Below, in pieces: positions 26,005-32,249 of a DNA stretch of 32,249 nucleotides (its first letter is position 1; every line of letters starts with the position of its first letter). A program made the position numbers and the translations under genes. The notes beneath the pieces are model-generated. The model was given only the letters and a program-made list of their open reading frames with translations. It was not told where the DNA came from and did not search any database. The stretch comes from Akkermansiaceae bacterium (lineage in GTDB: Bacteria; Verrucomicrobiota; Verrucomicrobiia; Verrucomicrobiales; Akkermansiaceae), in contig JANYFB010000166.1 of assembly GCA_025362955.1 (NCBI GenBank), positions 1 through 32,249 of the forward strand, in the 5' to 3' direction.

Positions 26005-26135
26005 AACCACAGATGAACAGGATGGACGCAGATAAGGGGATGAAGAGGTGAATTTGGCATTGGATCTCGTATTTGAAATCAGAAAACTAGCCACTTTTCC
26101 TCTTCCATCTGTGTAAATCCTGTTCATCTGTGGTT
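26005..26135. repeat. Long inverted repeat of the CACAGATGAACAGGAT type
   Basis: The left arm 26005-26023 (AACCACAGATGAACAGGAT) is the exact reverse complement of the right arm 26117-26135. The 93-bp spacer contains further imperfect pairing (CGCAGATAAGG... with ...CCATCTGTGTAA). Elements with this core recur as dispersed intergenic repeats in many bacterial genomes. Here it fills the intergenic gap between the divergent SPFH and S4 genes. The gap 25917-26213 contains no gene. Confidence 0.85.
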
Positions 26136-26213
26136 CAATTCCGAAATGGCGATGCCCTGGAATGTAAGCGGTCCTTGTTGCGTGTTTTCCAGATTTCCTG
26201 CAAATTCCAGCGC

Positions 26214-26594
26214 ATGTCCGATTCCGTCCGAGCAGACAAATGGTTGTGGGCCACGCGGTTTTTCAAAACCCGCAGCCTCGCGGCGGATGCCTGTGCGACG
26301 GGAAAAGTGAAACGCAATGGGCATGTGCTCAAGCCCGCCTCGCCCGTCCAAGCGGGGGATTCGTTGGAGATCCCTTTTGCGGAAGGACCGGGTGTTAGGG
26401 AGATTTTTGTAAACGCGGTGATCGTGCGGCGGGTGGGCGCGCCCGAAGCGCAGGCTTGTTATGACGATCTAACGAAGCCGGAAATTTACGAGGCTTTGAA
26501 ACTCTGGCTCATTGCGAAAAGCGAAGCCGCCAAGGGCCGCCCAACAAAACGTGAACGCCGGGAAATCGATAAAATCCACGGCTTCTTAGATTGA
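26214..26594 (+). CDS. S4-domain RNA-binding protein (Hsp15/HslR-like)
   Basis: 126 residues from the ATG at 26214; an in-frame start at 26130 lies inside the inverted repeat and is rejected. The S4 domain is at the N-terminus: VRADKWLWATRFFKTRSLAA, then GKVKRNGHVLKPASPVQAGD. A basic tail follows (KGRPTKRERREIDK), as in Hsp15, which binds stalled 50S subunits carrying a nascent chain-tRNA and helps recycle them. It is cytosolic. The S4 assignment is firm. The Hsp15 assignment is based on length, the RxDKWLW start and the basic end. Confidence 0.88.
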   Translation: MSDSVRADKWLWATRFFKTRSLAADACATGKVKRNGHVLKPASPVQAGDSLEIPFAEGPGVREIFVNAVIVRRVGAPEAQACYDDLTKPEIYEALKLWLIAKSEAAKGRPTKRERREIDKIHGFLD

Positions 26595-26605
26595 TTCGGA
26601 CTCAC

Positions 26606-28351
26606 TCACGGCACGGATTTGCGTTCGTCGGTTAGAGTTTTGAGGAAGGCAACCAGCGCGTCCTTGTCGGCGGTGCTCAAATTGAGACCGGTTCCGGGAT
26701 GCTTGGCGAGATTCGGATCGAGGGTGGGGCTGCGTTCCATGCCGCTGCTGTAGTGCTCGACGACTTCCTCCAGCGTGGAGAAGCGTCCATCATGCATGTA
26801 GGGACCGGTTAGAGAAACATTTCGCAGGCTCGGAGTGGAGAATTTCCGCTCGTCGGCTGGCAATCCGCTAATCTTGCCGCGTCCGGGATCGCTTCCGTTA
26901 AGACCGTTGTTATGAAATTGGTGATCACTGAAAAGCGGACCGCCGTGGCAATGGAAGCAATCCGCACCAAATTGACCGGTGCGCGGTTCATACTCGGTCA
27001 TAAAGAGCTCGAAGCCGCGTTTTTCCCCGTCGGTGAGTATGGCCTTTCCGTCGAGTGCCTGATCAAATTTCGAGTCATGAGCGGAGATTGTTAGGAGAAA
27101 CTGTTCAAGCGCGAGCGAGATTTTTTCCGCCGTGATTCCGGGCGAGCGGAATGCGGCGCGGAACAGCGGTGGGTAGTCGCCAATATTCGTTAGTTTCTCG
27201 CAGATGTGGTCGAGCGATTCGTCCATTTCGCGATGGTCTTGGATTGGCATGAGAACCTGCTCGCGGAGAGACTCGGCGCGACCATCCCAGAAGAATTTCT
27301 TTTTCCAAGCCAAGTTGAACAATGGCATGGCGTTGCGAGTGCTCTTTCCACCTCCGACGCCGTTACTAACAGCCAAGCGGTCGGTAAAGGCAGCATCCGT
27401 CTGATGGCAAGTGGCGCAGGAAATGGTCCCATCGCGGGAGAGGGATTTCTCATTGAAAAGCTTTTTGCCAAGGGCCACGCGCTCGTTGATGAGCGGATTG
27501 TCACGCGGCAGATCGGGCATGGGAAAGGTCCGGCTCATCGTGAAGCGGTAAGGCGTAAATTTTTCCGGCAGATCAATGGGTTTCATCGGTGGCAGTGCCA
27601 CTTTCGCGGGGGCAGCGGACACCACTCGGCTGACGCTGAACGCGCCGCGCAGATTCGTCACGAGCGCGTCCGCCACCGGGTCGCCCTCCCGCGAGTGGGT
27701 GGCAGTACCGTCTCTAACGAATGAAAGCGGGCGTGGGACGTTGAATAGAGTGGCGAGGTCTAAATGAAGGAGTAGTCCACCGTCGTCCGTGGTCAGGTCG
27801 ATGGGCGCGGCCAAGTTGATCCGCGTACGGTTTTGGTCGCGGGCGAGGTGGAAAGCATAGCCGGATTGGGCTGCGTTTGGCGTCTGGAAAAATCCCTCGA
27901 CCGCCATAAAAATATAGCCGCCCTGCCAGCTCCAATGCAGACCGTTGAGATTAGGATTGAGCGGGTGCTCGGGCGCGAATTTTGAAACATCCGCTGCATT
28001 GGTCGCCGCATCCGGTCCGACGTAAAAACGAATGCTACGGAATTTTCCCGGCGGGATGTTTTCTAACGCAAATGTGTTTCGATGGGTGCCCGCATCCATC
28101 CATGCGACTCTATCGGGAAATTCCACCCACTGGCCATCGTCCCGCTCCATGGCGAAGCCGCTCAACAAATAACTCAGTCGCGTGACCGAAAACGTCTCAC
28201 TTGACGCGTTTTGGTTACGCAATGAGTCCAGCCTCAATTGCTCACCACGGAACACCGGGTCCACCGTGATTTCCAAACTCGCCGCGTAGCTCGACGTCGC
28301 TACTAACAAGGTGGCAGCGAGCGTGGTCCGGAGTTGCGGCAGGGACTGCAT
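26606..28351 (-). CDS. MbnP domain fused to MbnH/MauG-type diheme peroxidase-like domain
   Basis: 581 residues with a signal peptide (PQLRTTLAATLLVATSSYAA). Residues about 25-245 match the MbnP copper-binding protein family: TRLSYLLSGFAMERDDGQWV, FPDRVAWMDAG, and GLHWSWQGGYIFMAVEG with W140 and W142. Residues about 275-581 match the MbnH/MauG/cytochrome c peroxidase family: CATCH heme 1 (312-316), FWDGRAESLREQVLMPI, CFHCH heme 2 (465-469), and TPSLRNVSLTGPYMHDGRF near the C-terminus. In methanotrophs MbnP and MbnH are separate neighbouring genes, and MbnH oxidises a Trp of MbnP to kynurenine. Here both are one chain, so modification would be in cis. It is periplasmic. It is the last of three minus-strand genes after the two EF-hand genes. 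Confidence 0.88.
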   Translation of the reverse strand: MQSLPQLRTTLAATLLVATSSYAASLEITVDPVFRGEQLRLDSLRNQNASSETFSVTRLSYLLSGFAMERDDGQWVEFPDRVAWMDAGTHRNTFALENIPPGKFRSIRFYVGPDAATNAADVSKFAPEHPLNPNLNGLHWSWQGGYIFMAVEGFFQTPNAAQSGYAFHLARDQNRTRINLAAPIDLTTDDGGLLLHLDLATLFNVPRPLSFVRDGTATHSREGDPVADALVTNLRGAFSVSRVVSAAPAKVALPPMKPIDLPEKFTPYRFTMSRTFPMPDLPRDNPLINERVALGKKLFNEKSLSRDGTISCATCHQTDAAFTDRLAVSNGVGGGKSTRNAMPLFNLAWKKKFFWDGRAESLREQVLMPIQDHREMDESLDHICEKLTNIGDYPPLFRAAFRSPGITAEKISLALEQFLLTISAHDSKFDQALDGKAILTDGEKRGFELFMTEYEPRTGQFGADCFHCHGGPLFSDHQFHNNGLNGSDPGRGKISGLPADERKFSTPSLRNVSLTGPYMHDGRFSTLEEVVEHYSSGMERSPTLDPNLAKHPGTGLNLSTADKDALVAFLKTLTDERKSVP

Positions 28352-28443
28352 GTTTCGTTAGTTTAAGTAAATGACCGCCCAAGCAACAAGCTGCCCGGAC
28401 GGCCATTTCTAACACTATGGGGGATAATATAGATCGGGGGGAA

Positions 28444-28965
28444 TCATTCGACCGGGGGGCCTCCGCCCTCAGGCGGCGGACCTTGTTTACCGCCTTGATC
28501 GTCAGGACGCGGTGGCGGGCCGTTAGGATGGAGTTCCTCGGGGGAAAGCGCGCCGTCGCCGTCCTTGTCGAGGGTCTTGAGGGAATCGGGAGCATCCGCG
28601 AGTTCAGCGGCGGAAATTGTTCCGTCGTGATCGGTATCCAGCGCCGCGATCACGGGCGGGACGGGAGGCTTTCCGAGGGGAGGATCTTTCGGACCCTTCG
28701 GGGGTCTCCCTCCGTTAGGCGGCGGCATCCGCATTTCGTCGAGGGTAATTTTCCCATCCCCGTTCCTGTCCAGCTTGGCCAACGAGTCTGCGGCGGCTTG
28801 GATCTCTTCGGCGGAAAGAACCCTATCGTGATTGGTATCAAACAGCACTAACAGGGGCGGGACGGGTGGCGGCATCCGGTCCCCGCGGGGCGGCGGCGGG
28901 GGCTGGGCTGAAGCGGTGACGCTCGCGGCGAAGGCGAGAATCCATTGGACGGCTCGAGGGTTCAT
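28444..28965 (-). CDS. Secreted four-EF-hand protein, proline-rich
   Basis: 173 residues with a signal peptide ([18 protein letters not shown]). Four canonical EF-hand loops lie at about 43-54 ([12 protein letters not shown]), 66-77 ([12 protein letters not shown]), 110-121 ([12 protein letters not shown]) and 133-144 ([12 protein letters not shown]), arranged as two pairs with 23-residue spacing. They are joined by a Pro/Gly-rich linker and followed by a Pro/Gly-rich tail. Each loop has acidic residues at 1, 3 or 5 and Glu at 12, so calcium binding is likely; loop 1 has Arg in place of the usual Gly at position 6. It is a paralogue of the next gene upstream (29058-29477). A promoter-like sequence lies just upstream at 29004-29033. 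The MbnP-MbnH fusion gene follows after 92 bp. Role: probably a periplasmic calcium sensor or buffer (inference). Confidence 0.88.
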   Translation of the reverse strand: MNPRAVQWILAFAASVTASAQPPPPPRGDRMPPPVPPLLVLFDTNHDRVLSAEEIQAAADSLAKLDRNGDGKITLDEMRMPPPNGGRPPKGPKDPPLGKPPVPPVIAALDTDHDGTISAAELADAPDSLKTLDKDGDGALSPEELHPNGPPPRPDDQGGKQGPPPEGGGPPVE

Positions 28966-29003
28966 AATTTTGTTAGGTTGTGACGGGTTTCATCCCATCG
29001 GAC

Positions 29004-29033
29004 GTTATATGTATTTTCAGGGGAAATGGTAAA
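29004..29033 (-). promoter_or_regulatory. Sigma70-like promoter before the first EF-hand gene
   Basis: On the minus strand TTTACC (29028-29033) is followed after 18 bp by TATAAC (29004-29009), 38 bp before the ATG at 28965. The -35 end carries a single GTAAA half-site (29029-29033), as in the CpxR-type box at 29574. The match is good but unverified. Confidence 0.45.
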
Positions 29034-29057
29034 TAAATTCCTCCGTTATGGGGTAGG

Positions 29058-29477
29058 TCAGTCGGCAGCCGATGTAGGTACTTTTAAAGGATTTAATTCC
29101 TTAGGGGAAATGGTGCCGTCCTTGTTCTTGTCGAGCATCTTGAGCGACATGGGAGCATCTTCGATTTCAATTGCGGAAATGATGCCATCCTCGTCCAGGT
29201 CGAGCGCTACCATCAAGGGAGAAGGGCCGGGAGGCGGTGGCGGAGGAGTCGTTCCTTTTGGAGGTGGCGGTTGGAGTTCCTTGCGCGTCAGCATGCCGTC
29301 ACCATTTTTATCAAGGTCCCCGAGCGTGGACGAGGATTTGGCGATCTCGCGGGGCGAGAGCGCTCCGTCATGGCTGGAATCAAGCACCGCAAGCAATGGC
29401 GGCGGTGGGGGTGTTGCGGCGCTGGCGGAAGCGGCGGCGACGAACGCGAGTAACAGGTGGATGGGGCTTATTTTCAT
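29058..29477 (-). CDS. Secreted four-EF-hand protein, proline-rich (paralogue)
   Basis: 139 residues from the ATG at 29477; a start at 29519 would place 14 extra residues before the signal peptide KISPIHLLLAFVAAASASAA and is rejected. EF-hand loops are at 33-44 (DSSHDGALSPRE), 56-67 (DKNGDGMLTRKE), 93-104 (DLDEDGIISAIE) and 116-127 (DKNKDGTISPKE), again two pairs with 23-residue spacing and a poly-Pro linker between the pairs. The same architecture as 28444-28965 shows a tandem duplication, although the linker and tail have diverged. It is divergent from the response-regulator gene, sharing an intergenic region of 142 bp that contains a CpxR-type box. Probably periplasmic. Confidence 0.88.
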   Translation of the reverse strand: MKISPIHLLLAFVAAASASAATPPPPPLLAVLDSSHDGALSPREIAKSSSTLGDLDKNGDGMLTRKELQPPPPKGTTPPPPPPGPSPLMVALDLDEDGIISAIEIEDAPMSLKMLDKNKDGTISPKELNPLKVPTSAAD

Positions 29478-29573
29478 GGTTTGTTGGTTAATGGGTTGGG
29501 CTCCTCTCAGCGGGAACACTGTCGATGGAACCAGCCGCGTGTGAACTGAGTGTGTGGATTTTACCGTGAAAAT

Positions 29574-29589
29574 GTAAATTTCATGTAAA
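29574..29589 (+). promoter_or_regulatory. CpxR-type operator, GTAAA-N6-GTAAA
   Basis: GTAAA at 29574-29578 and again at 29585-29589, one helical turn (11 bp) apart, matches the CpxR consensus GTAAA-N(4-8)-GTAAA. A reverse-oriented TTTTAC lies just upstream (29560-29565). The site is about 30 bp before the response-regulator start and in the divergent region shared with the EF-hand gene. It fits autoregulation, which is an inference. Confidence 0.55.
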
Positions 29590-29619
29590 ACCTGTGGGCC
29601 TGTCCCGCAGATACCTGCT

Positions 29620-30360
29620 ATGAAAGCCCCAATGATGGAAATTCACGACAGCCGCCGCCTTCTAGTCGTCGATGATGATCGCAAGCTCGCCGGGCTGATC
29701 CGCGATTATCTAACACCCATGGGTTATCAAGTGGAACTACGCCACAACGGACCAGATGGCCTGGCAGAAGCGCTGGCATCGCCTTACGAGGCGGTGATTC
29801 TCGATGTGATGATGCCAGGCATGGATGGCTTTGCGGTGCTCAAGGAGCTGCGGAAAAAATCCGATGTCCCAGTGCTGATGCTAACTGCTTTGGGCGATGA
29901 AGCGGATCGTATTGTGGGCCTTGAAATCGGCGCGGACGATTATCTGCCCAAGACATTTTCCTCGCGGGAGCTGCTCGCCCGCCTGCGAGCGGTGACCCGC
30001 CGCTCACGGATTCAGATTGGGGATGACGCGCCGCGCGAGCTTTGCGCGGGCCTGCTCCGACTTTGCGAGGAAACTCATACCGTGGTTCTCGGGGACAAGC
30101 CGCTCGATCTAACATCCCTCGAATTTTCTATTCTCGCCGCCCTCCTGAAATCCAAGGGCCGCGTCAAAACGAGAGAACGCCTCATTGAAGAAGTATCCGA
30201 GCGCCGCTTCGACATCTTTGATCGTTCCATCGACGTCCACGTCTCATCGTTGCGGAAAAAACTCGGCGACGACGCGAAAAGCCCACGTTTCATCCGCACC
30301 ATCCGCGGGATCGGATATACCCTCCACGAACCCGAAACCCCGGAACACTGCCAGCCATGA
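29620..30360 (+). CDS. OmpR/CpxR-family response regulator
   Basis: 246 residues from the ATG at 29620 (in-frame ATGs at 29632 and 29635 are possible). The receiver domain shows LLVVDDDRKL (acidic pocket D18-D20), the phosphoacceptor D62 in VILDVMMPGMDG, and GADDYLPKTFSSREL with the conserved Lys; the following Pro is Thr here. The C-terminal winged helix has LTSLEFSILAALLKSKGRVK, IDVHVSSLRKKLG and FIRTIRGIGYTL, typical of the OmpR/PhoB group and closest in feel to CpxR. It would bind tandem repeats such as GTAAA-N6-GTAAA just upstream. Its stop overlaps the kinase start (ATGA). Confidence 0.93.
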   Translation: MKAPMMEIHDSRRLLVVDDDRKLAGLIRDYLTPMGYQVELRHNGPDGLAEALASPYEAVILDVMMPGMDGFAVLKELRKKSDVPVLMLTALGDEADRIVGLEIGADDYLPKTFSSRELLARLRAVTRRSRIQIGDDAPRELCAGLLRLCEETHTVVLGDKPLDLTSLEFSILAALLKSKGRVKTRERLIEEVSERRFDIFDRSIDVHVSSLRKKLGDDAKSPRFIRTIRGIGYTLHEPETPEHCQP

Positions 30361-31913
30361 AATCCGGTCCCTATGTTCCCCTGCTGGCCAAGGTGCTAGG
30401 TTGGCTGCTGCTCCATCTGCTAGTGATGGGCCTTGCATTCATCGGGTTCGTGGACTGGCAGTTAGGCCTCGGTTTGGATTCGTTGCTTAGTGGTTCCGCT
30501 GGAGAGCGCCTCCGCACCTTCGGGGATTCCGCACGGGAAAAAATTCTGCATCTCCCCCGCGCGGAATGGAACTCCGTGATCGCCCCGCTTGCTCTTGAGA
30601 AAAAAGTCACCGCCGCTGTTTTTGATTTGGATGATCCCCGTCACTTTCCTTCCACGATCCCCGCCAATGTGTTAGCTCGGACGAAAACCTCACTTCCACC
30701 GCCGCCGCCCGGCCCTCCAGCACGCCGCCGCCCGCCTCCGCCGGTGGGAGGCGGCAGACCACGAGAAGACATGGGGCCGCCCCCCTTCGAGGACTTCGGA
30801 GGCCGACCGCCTTTCGAGAGAAATCCTCCCGAGTTGAAAAACGATTTCCAAGCTGAAATGCCTCTCCCATCTACCCGCCCGCTTTTTCTGCTGCGGGGCG
30901 ATCATGGCGACGGATACTGGGCCGGGATTCAAATGATCCTACCAAATTTTCCTGGTGAGCCACGTCATCACGAATTGCTTTTGATCCGGGCAGATGGCGT
31001 CGATGGCTCGGGCATGTTTTTCCAGTTCAAACCATGGCTTTGGGGCGGCCTTGCAGTGCTCGCGTTGAGCCTTGCCTTCTGGACACCCTTTGTCTGGGGC
31101 ATCACCCGCTACATCCGCCGACTAACAGTCGTTACCGATCGCATCTCCGCCGGGCAGTTCAAAATTTCCATGCCGCCGCGCGGAAATGACGAACTTGGGA
31201 ATCTCGGTCAGGCCATAGAAACCATGGCCGGACGTTTAGACCATCTCGTTACCGGCCAAAAGCGCTTCCTCGGAGATGCCGCGCACGAGCTGTGTGCCCC
31301 CCTCGCCCGACTGCGCACCGGCCTTGGAATCCTGGAGATGAAAATCGGAGAAACGGAGCGGGATCGCTTGTCCGGCATCGAGGCCGATGCGCAAGAACTT
31401 GCCACCCTGGTCGAAGAAATCCTGGCGTTTTCCCGAGCAGGAAATCGCACGCCCCGTAGGGAACCCATTCTGATAGCTAAAATTGTTAGAGAAATCGCCG
31501 CCCGCGAGGGAGGAGAACGGGAACCCGAAATAGGCATCCAGCAAGGTCTAACAGCCATCGCGGATCCCACCTTGCTTGCGCGTGCTTTGGGGAACCTTAT
31601 TAGAAATGCCAGGACTCACGCTGGCCCCAACGCCAAGATTATGATTGATGCGGCCGAGATTGGCGATTTCATTGAACTCACCGTTAGAGACGATGGCCCG
31701 GGGATCTCTCCTGATGAACTTTCCCGCCTCTTTGAACCCTTCTATCGTCCGGATCGTTCGCGCAGTCGGGATACCGGAGGGAGTGGGCTCGGACTGGCGA
31801 TCGTTCGCGCTGCGATCGAGGCTTGTGGCGGCGAAGCAATTGCCTCGCTTCCTGCCAGCGGCGGGTTTGCGGTTACGATCCGGCTCCGTAAAACGCTGGA
31901 GGATAAAACCTAA
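30357..31913 (+). CDS. CpxA-like sensor histidine kinase with proline-rich periplasmic domain
   Basis: 518 residues, translationally coupled to the response regulator. A first membrane helix (about 10-32) is followed by a periplasmic region of about 195 residues. Its middle is strikingly proline/arginine-rich (about 114-160: PPPPPGPPARRRPPPP, RPPFERNPPE). A second helix (about 227-250), a HAMP linker, an H-box with phosphoacceptor His310 (LGDAAHELCAPLARL), an N-box (ALGNLIRNARTHA), a G1 box (VRDDGPGIS) and a G2 box (GGSGLGLAIVRAA) complete the kinase. The H-box layout HELxxPLxRL is that of CpxA. The Pro-rich segment recalls the linkers of the two neighbouring EF-hand proteins and could contact them, which is speculative. 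Confidence 0.93.
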   Translation: MKSGPYVPLLAKVLGWLLLHLLVMGLAFIGFVDWQLGLGLDSLLSGSAGERLRTFGDSAREKILHLPRAEWNSVIAPLALEKKVTAAVFDLDDPRHFPSTIPANVLARTKTSLPPPPPGPPARRRPPPPVGGGRPREDMGPPPFEDFGGRPPFERNPPELKNDFQAEMPLPSTRPLFLLRGDHGDGYWAGIQMILPNFPGEPRHHELLLIRADGVDGSGMFFQFKPWLWGGLAVLALSLAFWTPFVWGITRYIRRLTVVTDRISAGQFKISMPPRGNDELGNLGQAIETMAGRLDHLVTGQKRFLGDAAHELCAPLARLRTGLGILEMKIGETERDRLSGIEADAQELATLVEEILAFSRAGNRTPRREPILIAKIVREIAAREGGEREPEIGIQQGLTAIADPTLLARALGNLIRNARTHAGPNAKIMIDAAEIGDFIELTVRDDGPGISPDELSRLFEPFYRPDRSRSRDTGGSGLGLAIVRAAIEACGGEAIASLPASGGFAVTIRLRKTLEDKT

Positions 31914-32125
31914 CCATCTGTTAGTCCGTCTGTGCTTTGGTAGGGACCCACATTGTGGCCGATTCGTCACCGTGTAGTTCTTCGTTTCTACCTTGTATGA
32001 AGATGCAGCACTTCAAAAAACGGCAATCTATCCTCGAAAAACATCCGTAAAATCTCTTTACCCCATTCATTTTCAACACGTTGAAGCAATAGGTGAAAAA
32101 ACTTCAAAAAACCCCACGAAATGGA

Positions 32126-32155
32126 TTGACCCGAGTCGCGTGGGTGGCCTAGGTT
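32126..32155 (+). promoter_or_regulatory. Strong sigma70-like promoter near the window end
   Basis: TTGACC (32126-32131), an 18-bp spacer and TAGGTT (32150-32155), preceded by A/T-rich runs (AAAAAACC, CTTCAAAAAA) like an UP element. A small hairpin (CCGTCG-CCA-CGACGG, 32160-32174) lies at the expected transcript start. The shape resembles promoters of stable RNA operons; the gene would lie beyond the window. The rest of 31914-32249 holds no gene I can support. Confidence 0.5.
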
Positions 32156-32249
32156 CCGCCCGTCGCCACGACGGAGGGTGACCGAGAGACAGAATGTCGA
32201 TCGCGGTGCTTACGTAGGATGAAGAGTCCGGTAAAACCACCCGATCGGC

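Noticed and set aside
31993..32181. 62-codon open frame at the right edge
   Set aside because: Overlaps the promoter-like sequence at 32126 and has no recognisable domain or ribosome binding site.
1..32249. CRISPR arrays, tRNA and rRNA genes
   Set aside because: No regularly spaced repeats and no tRNA- or rRNA-like conserved segments were found on reading either strand.

Overview
The window looks like chromosomal DNA of a Verrucomicrobiota bacterium (Verrucomicrobiales, Luteolibacter/Haloferula-like). This is inferred from a paired PSCyt1-DUF1549-DUF1553 cytochrome gene and DUF1501 gene (a signature of Planctomycetes and Verrucomicrobia), fairly high GC coding sequence, few clear Shine-Dalgarno sites, several secreted TPR and EF-hand proteins, and the general gene style. 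No rRNA or tRNA gene is present to confirm it.

Layout. 1-3900: end of a GT2 glycosyltransferase gene, convergent with a minus-strand pair (membrane alpha/beta hydrolase then cytochrome P450), followed by a small SRPBCC protein gene. 3830-6461: a rearranged accessory patch. A 5'-truncated RHS gene carries a C-terminal zincin (NleD/M91-like) toxin domain and is followed, with a 4-bp overlap, by a probable immunity gene. The patch is bounded by two 70-bp copies of the SRPBCC gene's 3' end, holds a second RHS scrap, and contains the remnant of an antisense XRE-type regulator that supplies the apparent RHS start codon. 6482-18396: mostly housekeeping genes (recQ, carB, ribBA with yqgE) mixed with TPR proteins and a secreted EEP-family hydrolase. 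18445-22769: the DUF1549/DUF1553 and DUF1501 pair, translationally coupled. 22839-26594: a membrane protein gene, trmL, a large SPFH protein with vault-like repeats, a dispersed-type inverted repeat, and an S4-domain protein. 26606-31913: a divergent module of a CpxR/CpxA-like two-component system, two tandem secreted four-EF-hand proteins, and an MbnP-MbnH fusion (a copper-protein domain joined to a diheme peroxidase-like maturase). The divergent promoter region holds a CpxR-type GTAAA-N6-GTAAA box. The window ends just after a strong sigma70-like promoter whose gene lies outside.

How the genes may work together. The best candidate for a little-described system is the 26606-31913 module. A sensor with a proline-rich periplasmic domain probably controls its own operon and the divergent EF-hand/MbnPH genes, suggesting a metal or envelope response in which the diheme domain modifies the fused copper-binding domain in cis. 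The RHS patch is a recently rearranged polymorphic toxin/immunity cassette. Across the whole window the strand-symmetric pentamer GTTAG/CTAAC is strikingly common in every frame and in both coding and non-coding DNA, with about 100 occurrences by hand count. This suggests selection or mutational bias at the DNA level rather than codon choice.
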